Assembly: GCF_000235425.2 (NCBI RefSeq)
Contig: NZ_KI912267.1
Coordinates: 64,658 to 128,657 of the forward strand
Length of the DNA stretch: 64,000 bases
Source of the DNA: Pseudofrankia saprophytica
GTDB taxonomy: Bacteria; Actinomycetota; Actinomycetes; Frankiales; Frankiaceae
Direction: 5' to 3'
This document shows positions 1-9,619 of this stretch, in pieces (the first letter of the stretch is position 1; each line of letters begins with the position of its first letter). Both the position numbers and the translations under genes were made by a program. The notes beneath the pieces were generated by a model. That model searched no databases. It was not told the origin of the DNA and saw nothing but the letters and a program-made list of their open reading frames with translations.

Positions 1-1110
1 CACGTTGGAACGGGCGCCGAGCTCGGGCGCGAACGCCCGGCCCCGGCGCAGCAGGTCGAGGAAGTCGGCCGACCCACCGAACCGGCGCATCCGGCGCAGC
101 ACCGTCGGGCTCGCGTGCTGGAACGAGAGGTCCAGGTACGGCGCGACCCCTGGAGTGGTCAGCAGCACCTCGAGGAGGGATGGGCGCGTCTCCGCCGGCT
201 GCAGGTACACCGTGCGGACGCGGACGATGCCGGGGGTCGCGGCGAGCTGGGGCAGCAGCTTCTCCAGGGCGCGCAGGTCGCCGAGGTCCTTGCCGTAGGA
301 GGTGGAGTTCTCGCTGACGAGCACCAGCTCTCGGGCGCCCTGGGCGGCGAGCCACTCCGCCTCGGCGAGGATGTCCCCCGGCGCGCGGGAGACGTGCGAG
401 CCGCGGAAGGACGGGATCGCGCAGAAGCTGCACCGTCGGTCGCAGCCGCTGGAGATCTTCAACGCCGCCACCGGGCCGCGTTCCAGTCGCCGCCGGACCA
501 CCACCGGCTTCGCCGGGGCAGCCGGGACGACCGCCGCCGAGGCACCCAGTGCGGCCGGGGCCGCGAGGGCCGCTGGAGCCCCCGAGGCCGTCGGAGCCGC
601 CGGCGCGACGGTGGCGTGCCCCGGCACCACGACGTCGGCGGCGGCGGCGGCGCGGCCCCGCTCGACGGGCGTGATCGGCAGCAGGGTGCGCCGGTCGCGC
701 GGGGTGTGGGCGGCCGGGCGCTCGCCGTCGAGCACGGCGCCCAGCCGCGCCGCGATGTCCGGATAGGCGTCGAAGCCGAGCACGGCGTCGGCCTCGGGCA
801 GGCTCTGGGCGAGTTCGGCGCCGTAGCGCTCGGCGAGGCAGCCGACCGCGACCACGGCCTTCGGGCCCGGACCGGCGGCGTCGGGCGCGGTGCGCAGGCC
901 GTCGGCGGCGAGCAGGGCGTCGATCGAGTCCTTCTTGGCGACGTCGACGAAGCCGCAGGTGTTCACGAGCACCGCGTCGGCCTCGGCGGCGTCGTCGACC
1001 AGCTGCCAGCCGCCGTCGGCGAGCCTGGCCGCGAGTTCCTCGGAGTCCACCTCGTTGCGCGAACAACCCAGAGTGACGAGCGCGACACGACGACCCTGAC
1101 CAGCGGACAC
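1..1110 (-). CDS. rimO: Ribosomal protein S12 methylthiotransferase RimO (3' end outside window)
   Basis: RimO is a radical-SAM enzyme that methylthiolates a conserved aspartate of ribosomal protein S12. The 370 visible residues show the N-terminal MTTase cluster cysteines (C16 in [11 protein letters not shown]52 in NTCGF, C91 in AVGCLAERY) and the radical-SAM CxxxCxxC at C223, C227 and C230 (GCDRRCSFC). [13 protein letters not shown] separates RimO from MiaB. The C-terminal TRAM domain lies beyond base 1. An Ala/Pro-rich stretch (about residues 146-208) sits between the MTTase and radical-SAM domains and is longer than in compact homologues. The GTG start at 1110 is preceded, after exactly 6 nt, by TAGCCT, which suggests a leaderless transcript. 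The partial state is due to the window edge. Confidence 0.95.
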   Translation of the reverse strand, partial: MSAGQGRRVALVTLGCSRNEVDSEELAARLADGGWQLVDDAAEADAVLVNTCGFVDVAKKDSIDALLAADGLRTAPDAAGPGPKAVVAVGCLAERYGAELAQSLPEADAVLGFDAYPDIAARLGAVLDGERPAAHTPRDRRTLLPITPVERGRAAAAADVVVPGHATVAPAAPTASGAPAALAAPAALGASAAVVPAAPAKPVVVRRRLERGPVAALKISSGCDRRCSFCAIPSFRGSHVSRAPGDILAEAEWLAAQGARELVLVSENSTSYGKDLGDLRALEKLLPQLAATPGIVRVRTVYLQPAETRPSLLEVLLTTPGVAPYLDLSFQHASPTVLRRMRRFGGSADFLDLLRRGRAFAPELGARSNV

Positions 1111-1116
1111 CACGTC

Positions 1117-1122
1117 AGGCTA
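1117..1122 (-). promoter_or_regulatory. Putative -10 element for leaderless rimO mRNA
   Basis: On the minus strand TAGCCT ends 6 nt before the rimO GTG. This is the TANNNT-N6-start arrangement of actinobacterial leaderless genes. No Shine-Dalgarno sequence is seen. Start-site mapping has not been done. Confidence 0.45.
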
Positions 1123-1227
1123 CCGGGCTACGGCTCGCGGGCGCGTCGCGCCGGCCGCCGGGCCACGAAGTGAGTGCTCCCGCCGGATACGGACGTGGTC
1201 CTGGGCACCCCGGGCTCCCCGGGCATC

Positions 1228-2508
1228 TCAGTTGCTCCGCCCCGCCGCGGGAGCGGCGCCGTCGACCGTGCAGTCACCCGAGCCGCCGAGCGCCACCAGC
1301 ACCGTCACGACCTGCCCAGGCGCGCCCATCGTGCCCAGCTTGTGGCCGTTGCAGGACAGGTCCATCGCGCCCGCGTTGCCCATCTTGACCCGCAGCGCCT
1401 TGGCCGTGAGCGTCCTGGTGTCGCCCTTGGCCAGGATCTGGCGCAGCACGACGTGGTTGCTGTCGTCGCTGACCTCCAGCCAGCTCTGCGCGCTCACCGC
1501 CTCGAGCCGCAGGTTCACCTCGGTCGGCGGGGCCGTCGACGGTGGGGCGGCGCCAGGCGCCGCGCCCGGCGAGGCGGCCGCCGACGGGCTGGGCGCCCCG
1601 GTCACGGCCGTGGGCGTCGGCCCGTCATGCCGCGACGAGCCCGGAATCAGGAAGGCGACCAGGGCCAGCAGGCAGAGCACCGCGGCGGAGACGACCATGG
1701 CGGTGCCCCAGTGTCGGCCACCACGACGTCCCTCGCCGTGGCGAAGTGGGTCGAACGAACTGGCCGACGACGGCGACGACGGCGACGGGATCCGCTCGTG
1801 ATCGGCGTCGTAGGCGGCGACCAGGGGCTCCGGGTCGATCCCGAGTGTGCGGGCGATGCCGCGGATGTGACCGCGGGCGTAGACGGAGCCACCGACGCCG
1901 GAGAAGTCGTCCTGCTCCATCTGGCGGATCAGCGTCGCCCTGATCCGAGTGCGGGCACTGACCTCGTCGATCGACATCCCGGTGGCCGATCGGGCTCTGG
2001 CCAGCCGGGCACCGATGGTCGCGCCGTCGTCGGCGGCCTCCGGGGAGGCGACGCCGGCCGCCTCGTCGCTCTGGACATCCTCGTCCTCGGATGCCGCGTC
2101 CTCGGATGCCGCCAGGACCGGTTCCTCCGGGCGGACCTCCTCGGCCGCGGACGTCCCAGCCGACCCGTCGGCGGACCTGCCTGCAGGCCGGCCGTGCCCG
2201 TTCGGCGGGGACCCCGGGCCCTGCCGATCAGGCGGGGACCCCGGGTTGGGCCGATCCAGCAGGGATCCGGCCAGCGATCCAGCGGGCACCTCAGGCCTCG
2301 TCGGCCTCACGGGAGCCTCGGGCTCCGCCGGCTCGGCGGGAACCGCGCCGGCCGGGGGCGCCACCTGGGCTACCCGGCCAGTGCTCTCGACGGGGTCGGC
2401 GCTGAGGTCCCGATGCTGGTCGCGCGGTCCGTCGAAAGCCACCACGGGCGAACCTCCGCACGCATCCGACGCTGGCCGGCGCGGGCCGCGGCGCCGATGA
2501 CCCGACAT
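1228..2508 (-). CDS. RodZ-like helix-turn-helix membrane protein (DUF4115 C-terminus)
   Basis: Probable cytoskeleton/cell-shape protein of the RodZ family, inferred from architecture. From the ATG at 2508 (426 aa) there is a long Pro/Asp/Glu/Ser-rich region (residues 1-160) with short repeats around GSPPDRQGPGSPP. A Cro/RodZ-type HTH follows at about 164-225 (IGARLARARSATGMSIDEVS). Then come a basic patch, one membrane helix at about 269-292 (VVSAAVLCLLALVAFLI), a Pro/Ala linker, and a beta-rich DUF4115-like domain (about 330-410, SWLEVSDDSNHVVLRQIL). Topology would be N-terminus in, C-terminus out. The frame is open to 2703, but that start would overlap the end of ftsK and adds low-complexity sequence, so 2508 is preferred. 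It lies just downstream of ftsK, consistent with a division/shape role. Confidence 0.75.
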   Translation of the reverse strand: MSGHRRRGPRRPASDACGGSPVVAFDGPRDQHRDLSADPVESTGRVAQVAPPAGAVPAEPAEPEAPVRPTRPEVPAGSLAGSLLDRPNPGSPPDRQGPGSPPNGHGRPAGRSADGSAGTSAAEEVRPEEPVLAASEDAASEDEDVQSDEAAGVASPEAADDGATIGARLARARSATGMSIDEVSARTRIRATLIRQMEQDDFSGVGGSVYARGHIRGIARTLGIDPEPLVAAYDADHERIPSPSSPSSASSFDPLRHGEGRRGGRHWGTAMVVSAAVLCLLALVAFLIPGSSRHDGPTPTAVTGAPSPSAAASPGAAPGAAPPSTAPPTEVNLRLEAVSAQSWLEVSDDSNHVVLRQILAKGDTRTLTAKALRVKMGNAGAMDLSCNGHKLGTMGAPGQVVTVLVALGGSGDCTVDGAAPAAGRSN

Positions 2509-2662
2509 CGGGGGCCGCGTTGGGGGCGACGGCCGGCCAATGACGATCAACGGGCAGCGGGGGTGCCGGGCCAACGGCAATGAATAGACGTTGCCTGAGT
2601 TTACGATTCCACGCCGCGTGTCGAAACCCGTCGCCGCCCCCGAAGGGACCAACTGACCAACG

Positions 2663-5437
2663 TCAGCCACTCCGCAAGGTAACGAGAAGTCCTTCCAGCT
2701 CATCTGGCATCACCAGGACATCACGGGCCTTCGAGCCTTCACTCGGGCCGACGATCCCCCGGCTCTCCATCAGGTCCATGAGCCGGCCGGCCTTGGCGAA
2801 ACCCACGCGCAGCTTGCGCTGCAGCATCGACGTCGAGCCGAACTGGGTGCTCACCACGAGCTCGACGGCCTGCAGGAACAGCTGCATGTCGTCGCCGATG
2901 TCCTCGTCGATGTCCTTGCGCGGGCCGGCCTCCTCCTCGAACACGTCCTCCCGGAACGCCGGCGGGGCCTGCTCCTTGGTGTGGTCGACGATCGCGGCGA
3001 TCTCGTCCTCGGAGACGTAGGCGCCCTGGATGCGGGCCGGCTTGCTCGCCCCCATCGGCAGGAACAGCGCGTCGCCCAGGCCGACGAGCTTCTCGGCGCC
3101 GGCCTGGTCAAGGATGGTGCGGCTGTCGGCCAGGGACGCGGTGGCGAACGCCAGCCGCGACGGGACGTTGGCCTTGATCAGGCCGGTGACGACGTCGACC
3201 GACGGGCGTTGGGTCGCGAGCACCAGATGGATGCCGACGGCGCGGGCCATCGCGGTGATCCGACAGATCGCGTCCTCCACGTCCCGTGGGGCGACCATCA
3301 TCAGGTCCGCGAGCTCGTCGACGATTGTCAGGATGTACGGGTACGGCGTGTAGACGCGCTCCGAGCCCGGCGGCGCGACGATCTCGCCGTTGCGCACCTT
3401 CCGGTTGAAGTCGTCCACATGGCGCACACCGTTGGCCGCGAGATCCTCGTAGCGGTTTTCCATCTCCTTCACGACCCACTGCAGCGCGTCCGACGCCTTT
3501 TTTGGATTCGTGATGATGGGGGTAATGAGGTGCGGAATACCCTGATAGCTGGTCAGCTCGACCCGCTTCGGGTCGACGAGCACCATCCGCACCTGGTCCG
3601 GCGTCGCACGCGCCAGCACGCTCGTGATGAGGGTGTTGATGCACGTCGACTTGCCGGCCCCCGTCGCGCCCGCGATGAGGATGTGCGGCATCTTCGCCAG
3701 GTTCGCCAGGACGTAGCCGCCCTCGATGTCCTTGCCGAGCCCGACCAGCAGCGGGTGCGGGTTGCCGGTGGCGTCGGCGCTGCGCAGGACGTCGCCGAGG
3801 GAGACCAGCTCACGGTCGGTGTTCGGGATCTCGACGCCGACCGCGCTCTTACCCGGGATCGGGCTGATGATCCGCACATCCGGGCTCTTCACCGCGTAGG
3901 CGATGTTCTTCGCCAGCTGGGTGATCCGCTCGACCTTGACGGCCGAGCCCAGCTCGACCTCATAGCGGGTCACCGTCGGGCCGCGGGTGAACCCGGTAAC
4001 CCGGGCATCCACCTTGAACTGGGAGAAAACATCCGTGAGCGACGCGATCACCAGGTCGGTCGCGGCCGAGCGCAGCTTCGGCGGGGTGCCGGACTTCAGC
4101 AACGTCGGCGACGGAAGCACATAGTCACCCTCGACGGGCACCGGCACGAGGTGCTCGATCTCGTCGTCCGCCCCCGCGACCGAAGCGGCTCCGGCCGCGG
4201 AGCCGGCCCCACCGGCCGGCTTGCGCTGCCGCGGCGGGCGCCGCGCGGGCGCGGCCGGCTCCTCCACGTCGCCGTCGGGGCCGAGGTCCAGGCCAAGGTC
4301 GAGGTCGAGGATGTCGCCGGTGGCCACACCGGCGCCGTGCCCGGCCGGCGGTGGGACCCTCCGGCCCGCCGGGCCAGCGAACTCGGTGTCGACGTCGTAC
4401 ACGTCGCCAGCACCAACTCCGGTGCCAGCGGCGGCGGCGCCGATGTGACGGCGGCCCCTGCCCCGGCCGCGGCCCCCGGCCGGCGTGCTGCCCGCGAGCA
4501 GCTCGTCGGCGAGTCCGACCCGGCCCGACTCGCCGGGCAGCTCGTCGGCGTCGTCGAACTCGTCGATGTCGTCGCCGGGACCGCCGGCGCGGCGCGGGCC
4601 GCGGGCCGACGCCCCTCGCTGGCCGTCGCGGTCCTCCCGGACGCCGGCGGCCAGCCGGTCGACCAGGCCGCGGGCCAGCACCGGAACCTGCCGCAGCGGC
4701 GTCCGCGTGATCACCAGCACGCCGAAGAGCGCCAGCAGGATCAGCAGTGGCGCGGCGACATACGGCGTGACCGCGGCCGCCAGGGGCGAGGAGGCGATGA
4801 AGCCAGCGGTACCGCCCGCGGCGCGCAGTTTCTTCAATCCGCCGTCGAAGTCGGGGATGCCGCGCACCACGTGGTAGAAGCCGAGCGCGCCGAATGTCGT
4901 CGCGACCCAGCCGATGACCACCCGGCCGCGGCTGTCCGGGTCGGCCGGGGCTCGAACCAGTCGCCAGGAGGCGACGAACCCGATCACCGGCAGCAGCAGC
5001 GCCCCGGCACCGAACAGCAGCCGCAGCAGGGAGCTCAGCGCGGCGCCGACCGGCCCGGCGGCGTGGAACCACAACGCGGCCATCGTGAGGATCGCGCCGC
5101 CGAGCGTCGCGAGCCCCACACCGTCGCGCCGGTGCTCTGGTTCGATCCGCAGCTCTCGGCTGCCGCGGCGAATGTGCCGCAGCGAGGTACCGAACACGGT
5201 CGCGCCGGTCATCCATAGCCGGCCGACACCCCGGAGCAGCCACACGGTGATGGCGAGCGAGAGGGGCGTACGGGGGTTGGACGCACCGCGTGCGCGTCCA
5301 CCGCCGCCGGAACCGCCCGACGGACGACTCGCGCCCGAACCACGGCCACGGGCAGGCCGGCTACCAGCGCCGGCGGCCCGGGACGTGGCCGATCCTTCCC
5401 GGGGTCGCGCGCCCGCCCCGGTCGTGCGTGTGGCCAC
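2663..5437 (-). CDS. ftsK: DNA translocase FtsK/SpoIIIE
   Basis: Septum-anchored ATPase that pumps chromosomal DNA and coordinates terminus segregation with division. It has 924 aa: a basic Gly/Arg-rich N-terminus, four predicted membrane helices (about residues 55-260), a disordered acidic/Pro-rich linker (about 270-430), then the FtsK alpha/beta motor. Walker A is GATGAGKST near residue 590; the Walker B region is [13 protein letters not shown]. The C-terminal winged-helix gamma domain (about 855-915, [18 protein letters not shown]) reads KOPS/SRS-type polar sites. Start GTG at 5437: TAACGT lies exactly 6 nt upstream and no Shine-Dalgarno is visible, so the mRNA may be leaderless. Confidence 0.97.
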   Translation of the reverse strand: MATRTTGAGARPREGSATSRAAGAGSRPARGRGSGASRPSGGSGGGGRARGASNPRTPLSLAITVWLLRGVGRLWMTGATVFGTSLRHIRRGSRELRIEPEHRRDGVGLATLGGAILTMAALWFHAAGPVGAALSSLLRLLFGAGALLLPVIGFVASWRLVRAPADPDSRGRVVIGWVATTFGALGFYHVVRGIPDFDGGLKKLRAAGGTAGFIASSPLAAAVTPYVAAPLLILLALFGVLVITRTPLRQVPVLARGLVDRLAAGVREDRDGQRGASARGPRRAGGPGDDIDEFDDADELPGESGRVGLADELLAGSTPAGGRGRGRGRRHIGAAAAGTGVGAGDVYDVDTEFAGPAGRRVPPPAGHGAGVATGDILDLDLGLDLGPDGDVEEPAAPARRPPRQRKPAGGAGSAAGAASVAGADDEIEHLVPVPVEGDYVLPSPTLLKSGTPPKLRSAATDLVIASLTDVFSQFKVDARVTGFTRGPTVTRYEVELGSAVKVERITQLAKNIAYAVKSPDVRIISPIPGKSAVGVEIPNTDRELVSLGDVLRSADATGNPHPLLVGLGKDIEGGYVLANLAKMPHILIAGATGAGKSTCINTLITSVLARATPDQVRMVLVDPKRVELTSYQGIPHLITPIITNPKKASDALQWVVKEMENRYEDLAANGVRHVDDFNRKVRNGEIVAPPGSERVYTPYPYILTIVDELADLMMVAPRDVEDAICRITAMARAVGIHLVLATQRPSVDVVTGLIKANVPSRLAFATASLADSRTILDQAGAEKLVGLGDALFLPMGASKPARIQGAYVSEDEIAAIVDHTKEQAPPAFREDVFEEEAGPRKDIDEDIGDDMQLFLQAVELVVSTQFGSTSMLQRKLRVGFAKAGRLMDLMESRGIVGPSEGSKARDVLVMPDELEGLLVTLRSG

Positions 5438-5443
5438 GCGAGC

Positions 5444-5449
5444 ACGTTA
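5444..5449 (-). promoter_or_regulatory. Putative -10 element for leaderless ftsK mRNA
   Basis: TAACGT on the minus strand, 6 nt before the ftsK GTG. It matches the TANNNT spacing seen at several other starts in this window. Confidence 0.45.
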
Positions 5450-5518
5450 CAAGCCCGGCCCAACCACTCCCGGCATCCCCGACCTTCCGGGCGCGCCGTG
5501 GAGCGGTCACAGCGCCGC

Positions 5519-5911
5519 TCACGCCGGCACCACAGATACGTCATATGCCGACAGTTGTTGGTCGGCAGTCACGATCGGCACGTCGAGACACTGGGCCTGG
5601 GCCACGATCAACCGATCGAACGGATCACGGTGATGATCAGGCAGGTCAGCTACCCGCAAGGTGTGATCATGCTCGATGGCAAGCGCCACGGTTCCGGATA
5701 GCCGAAGAAGCTCCGGAATGAACCGGTTGGGCGGCTTTGGGAGGGGCAGCTTCCCCAACCGGTACTTGATCGCGATCTCCCAGCTGCTCACGGCGGACAG
5801 CAGCAGCTCGTTGCGGATGTCAGCAAGCAGTTCCCGAGTGGTGTCGCTGAGCCGGCCAGGCTCAGCGACCATCCACAGCCAGGTCTGCGTGTCCACGAGA
5901 AAGCGGTTCAC
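5519..5911 (-). CDS. vapC: PIN-domain ribonuclease toxin, VapC family
   Basis: Toxin half of a type II VapBC module; PIN proteins are Mg-dependent RNases that cut tRNA, rRNA or mRNA. At 130 aa it has the usual length. The acidic active-site residues are all present: D7 (FLVDTQTWLW), E45 (SSWEIAIK), D96/D99 (DPFDRLIVAQA) and D117 (IVTADQQL). The ATG overlaps the last 4 bases of the upstream antitoxin gene, so translation is probably coupled. The RNA target cannot be told from sequence. The pair lies between ftsK and rnj, which are close neighbours in the conserved actinobacterial order, so it looks like an insertion. Confidence 0.88.
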   Translation of the reverse strand: MNRFLVDTQTWLWMVAEPGRLSDTTRELLADIRNELLLSAVSSWEIAIKYRLGKLPLPKPPNRFIPELLRLSGTVALAIEHDHTLRVADLPDHHRDPFDRLIVAQAQCLDVPIVTADQQLSAYDVSVVPA

Positions 5912-6177
5912 CGGTAGAAGAGATCCTCGACGTCCGCGGGAAGCGGTGCGTCGAAGTCATCGGGCACCGTGAACTGGCCCTCGGCGATACCCAGCCTGCG
6001 GACCCGCGGGCCAGGAAATGGAACGATCTTGGCAACGGGCTGGCCGCTGCGCAGGATGTCCACCTCCTGGCCGCCGTCCACCGCGCGCAGCAGTTCGGAC
6101 AGCCGCGTCTTCGCCTCGTGCACGCCGACCTGGATCGCAGGCTTGGCCACAGGCTCCGGGATCCCGGGCTTAGTCAT
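5908..6177 (-). CDS. vapB: Phd/YefM-type antitoxin of the VapBC module
   Basis: Antitoxin (89 aa) with an N-terminal Phd/YefM DNA-binding fold (residues 15-55, VGVHEAKTRLSELLRAV then VAKIVPF) and an acidic C-terminal tail (FDAPLPADVEDLFYR) expected to wrap the PIN toxin. It is the first gene of the pair and overlaps vapC by 4 bp, as in autoregulated toxin-antitoxin operons. The ATG at 6177 lies 6 nt after TAGACT and no Shine-Dalgarno is seen, so a leaderless transcript is likely. A short direct repeat and a 9-bp palindrome cover the start (see the regulatory entry). Confidence 0.85.
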   Translation of the reverse strand: MTKPGIPEPVAKPAIQVGVHEAKTRLSELLRAVDGGQEVDILRSGQPVAKIVPFPGPRVRRLGIAEGQFTVPDDFDAPLPADVEDLFYR

Positions 6178-6189
6178 GGACTTAGTCTA
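6169..6189 (-). promoter_or_regulatory. vapBC promoter with candidate autoregulatory operator
   Basis: TAGACT (6184-6189, minus strand) is a -10 candidate 6 nt from the vapB ATG. The plus-strand heptamer CTTAGTC occurs at 6169-6175 and again at 6181-6187, a 12-nt period. The second copy is inside the odd palindrome GACTTAGTC (6179-6187), which overlaps the -10. Toxin-antitoxin complexes normally repress by binding such sites; that role is inferred. Confidence 0.45.
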
Positions 6190-6240
6190 CCCGGGTTCAC
6201 ATCAAAGATCACCCAGCTTGGGGCGGCGACACGGTCCGGC

Positions 6241-7926
6241 TCAGACCTCGACGACGACGGGGACGATCATGGGGCGGCGGCGGTAGGTGTCGCTGACCCA
6301 GCGGCCGACGATGCGGCGGACGAGCTGCTGGAGAGCGCTCGCGTCGGTCATGCCCGAGCGCATGCCGTCGGCCAGGCCGTCCGCGACCATCTTGCGCACC
6401 TTCTCGAAGGCGGCCCTGTCGTCGGAGAAGCCACGGGCGACGAGATCCGGCCCGGCGATGACCTTGCCGGCGGCGGCGTCCACCACCGCGGTGATCGTGA
6501 TGAAACCCTCCTCGCCGAGGATGCGCCGGTCCTTCAGGCTCGACTCGCCGACATCGCCGACGGCGCCGCCGTCGACGTAGACGTAGCCGCACGGCACGGC
6601 ACCGGTGATCGACGCCTGGCCCTCGACGAGGTCGACGACCATGCCGTCCTCGGCAAGCACGATCCGCTCGGCGGGCAGGCCGGTCAGCTCGGCGAGCGCG
6701 GCGTGCGCTCGCAGATGCCGCCACTCGCCGTGGATCGGCATCATGTTCGACGGCCGGGTGGCGTTCAGGACGTAGAGCAGCTCGCCGGCGGCCGCGTGGC
6801 CGGAGGTGTGCACCTTGGCGACGCCCTTGTGGACGACCTTGGCGCCCCAGCGGGTCAGGCCGTTGATGACCCGGTAGACCGACTCCTCGTTGCCGGGGAT
6901 GAGGCTGGAGGCGAGGACGACCGTGTCGCCGGCCTCGATCCGGATCGCATGGTCGCGGTTGGCCATCCGCGACAGCGCCGACAGCGGTTCGCCCTGCGAG
7001 CCGGTGCAGACCAGGCAGATGTTGCGGTCAGGCAGCGACTCGATGTCGCGGGCGTCGATGACCAGGCCGGGCGGCACCCGCAGCAGGCCCAGATCACGCG
7101 CGACGCCCATGTTGCGGATCATCGAGCGGCCGATGAAGCAGACCGAACGGCCGTGCGCCTCGGCGGCGTCGAGGACCTGTTGCACCCGGTGCACGTGGCT
7201 GGCGAAACTCGCGATGATGATCCGCTTGCCGGCCTCCCGGAACACCCCGTCGAGCACGGGGGCGATCTCCCGCTCCGACGTGACGAAGCCGGGTACCTCC
7301 GCGTTCGTCGAGTCGGACATCAGCAGGTCGATGCCCTCCAGGCCGAGGCGGGCGAACCCGCCGAGGTCGGTGAGCCGGCCGTCGAGCGGCAGCTGGTCCA
7401 TCTTGAAGTCGCCGGTGTGCAGCACCAGCCCGGCGGCGGTGCGGATCGCGACCGCGACGGCGTCCGGGATCGAGTGGTTGACGGCGAGGAACTCGCACTC
7501 GAACGGGCCGAAGCCGTGCTTCTGCTCCTCGGTGATCTGCATGGTCACCGGCTTGATCCGGTGCTCCTGGAGCTTGGCGACCATGAGTGCCAGCGTCAGC
7601 CGGGTGCCGACCAGCGGAATGTCGGCTCGCTCGCGCAGCAGGTAGGGAACCGCGCCGATGTGATCCTCATGGGCGTGCGTGAGGATGATCGCCTCGATGT
7701 CGTCGAGACGGTCCCGGATCGCGGTGAAGTCCGGCAGGATCAGGTCGACGCCGGGCTGGTCGGTCTCCGGGAACAGCACGCCGCAGTCGACGATCAACAG
7801 CCGGCCGTCGTGCTCGAAGACAGTCATGTTCCGGCCGATTTCGCCGAGACCACCGAGCGGGATGATCCGTAGGCCCTCGACCGGCAGCGGCGGCGGGGCC
7901 CCGAGCCCCGGGTGCGGACGGCTCAT
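6241..7926 (-). CDS. rnj: Ribonuclease J
   Basis: Metallo-beta-lactamase/beta-CASP ribonuclease with 5'-3' exo- and endonuclease activity in mRNA decay and rRNA maturation. It has 561 aa, the normal size. N-terminal lactamase motifs are visible: GGLGEIGRNM, THAHEDHIGA (Zn-binding HxHxDH), and HTGDFKMD. The beta-CASP region carries SDSTNAEVPGF and CTGSQGEPLSAL, followed by HTSGHAAAGELL. The C-terminal RNase J domain ends the protein. It overlaps dapA by 4 bp, so the order dapA-rnj forms one transcript, as in mycobacteria (Rv2753c-Rv2752c). Confidence 0.96.
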   Translation of the reverse strand: MSRPHPGLGAPPPLPVEGLRIIPLGGLGEIGRNMTVFEHDGRLLIVDCGVLFPETDQPGVDLILPDFTAIRDRLDDIEAIILTHAHEDHIGAVPYLLRERADIPLVGTRLTLALMVAKLQEHRIKPVTMQITEEQKHGFGPFECEFLAVNHSIPDAVAVAIRTAAGLVLHTGDFKMDQLPLDGRLTDLGGFARLGLEGIDLLMSDSTNAEVPGFVTSEREIAPVLDGVFREAGKRIIIASFASHVHRVQQVLDAAEAHGRSVCFIGRSMIRNMGVARDLGLLRVPPGLVIDARDIESLPDRNICLVCTGSQGEPLSALSRMANRDHAIRIEAGDTVVLASSLIPGNEESVYRVINGLTRWGAKVVHKGVAKVHTSGHAAAGELLYVLNATRPSNMMPIHGEWRHLRAHAALAELTGLPAERIVLAEDGMVVDLVEGQASITGAVPCGYVYVDGGAVGDVGESSLKDRRILGEEGFITITAVVDAAAGKVIAGPDLVARGFSDDRAAFEKVRKMVADGLADGMRSGMTDASALQQLVRRIVGRWVSDTYRRRPMIVPVVVEV

Positions 7927-8864
7927 GAGGCGTTCGCCCCCACAGGCGCGGCGGCGAACGCCGGCGCCGCGGGCGGCTCCAGCACCGCCGCGGCCAGGTC
8001 CAGGCGGAGCTGGTCGATCTCCGCGGCGGTGGCGTCGACCAGCGGCGGGCGAACCGGCCCAGCAGGCAGGCCTCGCAAGGTTAGAGCGGCCTTCGTTGTA
8101 ATCACTCCCTGAGTTCGGAAGATGCCCTTGAAGATGGGCAGCAGGCCGTGGTGTATGCGTCGCGCGCTTATCAGATCGCCGGCATCGAAGGCCGCGATCA
8201 TTGCTCTTAGGGCGGGTGTCCCGACGTGCGCGACCACGCTGACGAGGCCGACGGCACCGACCGAGAGCAGCGGCAGGGTGAGCGCGTCGTCGCCGGAGTA
8301 GTACGCCAGCGTCGAGTTCGCGATGACCCGCGAGGAGCTCTCCAGGTCGCCCTTCGCGTCCTTCACCGCAACGATGTTCGGGTGCTCGGCGAGCGCGAGC
8401 AGCGTCTCGCTGGCGACTGGCACGCCGGTCCGCCCCGGAATGTCGTAGATCATGACGGGCAGGCCGGTGGCGTCCGCGACCGTCCGGAAGTGCCGGGCGA
8501 GACCGGCCTGCGGCGGCTTGCTGTAGTAGGGCGTCACGACCAGCAGGCCATCCGCGCCAGCCCGCTCGGCGGCCCTGGCCAGCTCGGCGGTGTGCCGGGT
8601 GTCGTTGGTACCGACCCCCGCGATCACGGTGGCGCGGTCACCGACGGCCCCACGGACCACCCGGAGCAGCTGGTCCTTCTCCGCGTCCGAGGTGGTCGGC
8701 GACTCGCCAGTGGTGCCACTGATCACCAGACCGTCGTTGCCGGCGTCCACGAGGTGGGAGGCCAGCGCCGCGGCACCGTCGAGATCGAGAGCGCCGTCCG
8801 GGAGGAAGGGCGTCACCATCGCGGTGATCAGGCGCCCGAACGGCGCGGGGGGCAACACTGACAT
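7923..8864 (-). CDS. dapA: 4-hydroxy-tetrahydrodipicolinate synthase
   Basis: Condenses pyruvate with aspartate semialdehyde, the first step of the lysine/diaminopimelate branch. Family marks: GTTGESPTTSDAEK near the N-terminus, the tyrosine of YDIPGRTGVPV, and the Schiff-base lysine in VAVKDAKGD. The start chosen is the ATG at 8864 (313 aa). TAGCGT lies 7 nt upstream and no ribosome-binding site is seen, so initiation may be leaderless. An in-frame GTG at 8885 would place the -10 inside the gene. Its stop overlaps the rnj start by 4 bp. The C-terminal 20 residues are Ala/Pro-rich. DapB is encoded 17 kb away in this window. Confidence 0.95.
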   Translation of the reverse strand: MSVLPPAPFGRLITAMVTPFLPDGALDLDGAAALASHLVDAGNDGLVISGTTGESPTTSDAEKDQLLRVVRGAVGDRATVIAGVGTNDTRHTAELARAAERAGADGLLVVTPYYSKPPQAGLARHFRTVADATGLPVMIYDIPGRTGVPVASETLLALAEHPNIVAVKDAKGDLESSSRVIANSTLAYYSGDDALTLPLLSVGAVGLVSVVAHVGTPALRAMIAAFDAGDLISARRIHHGLLPIFKGIFRTQGVITTKAALTLRGLPAGPVRPPLVDATAAEIDQLRLDLAAAVLEPPAAPAFAAAPVGANAS

Positions 8865-8871
8865 ACCGGCC

Positions 8872-8877
8872 ACGCTA
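8872..8877 (-). promoter_or_regulatory. Putative -10 element for leaderless dapA mRNA
   Basis: TAGCGT on the minus strand ends 7 nt before the dapA ATG at 8864. Confidence 0.4.
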
Positions 8878-9565
8878 GCTGGCACCTCCGACTTCCCTGC
8901 TTCCCCACCGATCCGCCATGAGGTGGTCGGCGCTGATCAGTACATCCGGCCCGGCCAGGCTCGGCAGGCGGATCCGCGGGGACCCCTCGCGTCCATCAAC
9001 GCCAAAGCCAGCCGCCGCTCCGGCGCCGCGCCCGCGCACCGCCAGCGTCATTCTCCCGCCCAGAGCGCCGTCGCGCCCACGAGCCCGCCACCCGGGCGGC
9101 CGGCGCGCCCGAGTCAGCGCTGCTCGGAGGCACGCGACGCCCGGGGACCCAGGCGGCCGAAGACCAGCATGTTCCGGTCGAGGCGCTGCCACAGCTCGCG
9201 ACGACCCAGGCGGGCCAGCGACCGACCGCCCACCACCGGGGACCTGCGTACCGAGACGCCAAGCCCGAAGTTCTTCGGCATGATCAACCGCCCGTTGCTT
9301 CTCGACTGTGCTGTCTCGACGGCCGCCGCGCGGTCCCAACGGCTGCGCTGTAACAGCAACCGCCGCGCCACACCGACAACCACGATCCGCCTACACCAAG
9401 ATGCGCCGACGGTCACCGTGCCCGCGACATCGGCCATGGGTCTGCGATCAGGGTATCGGACGCCGCCACCGTGCGCGGCCCGTCGGCTCGCCCGGTAGGG
9501 CCGGCCCGGTCCGCGCGGCGCCGGAGCCGCTGGACCGTCCTGAGCGGAATCGGCGGGAAAGCGCC
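8878..9565 (+). other. About 690 bases without a convincing gene
   Basis: Divergent spacer between dapA (minus) and a plus-strand membrane protein. Open frames exist (minus 9114-9437, 107 codons; minus 8875-9339, 154 codons), but they are Arg/Gly/Ala-rich with no recognisable domain and no good ribosome-binding site. The best minor candidate is the minus-strand ATG at 9281 (starting MPKNFGLGVSVRRSP, ending at 9114). No tRNA, inverted repeat or transposase remnant was seen. In M. tuberculosis dapA and thyX are adjacent; here thyX is about 10 kb away, so this spacer may mark an insertion edge. Confidence 0.4.
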
Positions 9566-9619
9566 TAATGTGCGACCGTGTCCATCACTCTGACGGCCCT
9601 GTACCTGACGGAGCGCTGA
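9566..9619 (+). promoter_or_regulatory. Possible leaderless 13-codon upstream ORF coupled to the next gene
   Basis: TAATGT (9566-9571) is followed after 6 nt by GTG at 9578. That GTG opens a 13-codon frame (MSITLTALYLTER) whose TGA stop (9617-9619) overlaps the ATG at 9619 as TGATG. This geometry suggests a leaderless leader peptide with translational coupling to the following membrane protein. It could be chance. Confidence 0.3.

Noticed and set aside
9114-9437. Possible small minus-strand protein in the dapA spacer
   Set aside because: Arg-rich composition, no start signal; mentioned only as the best of weak candidates.
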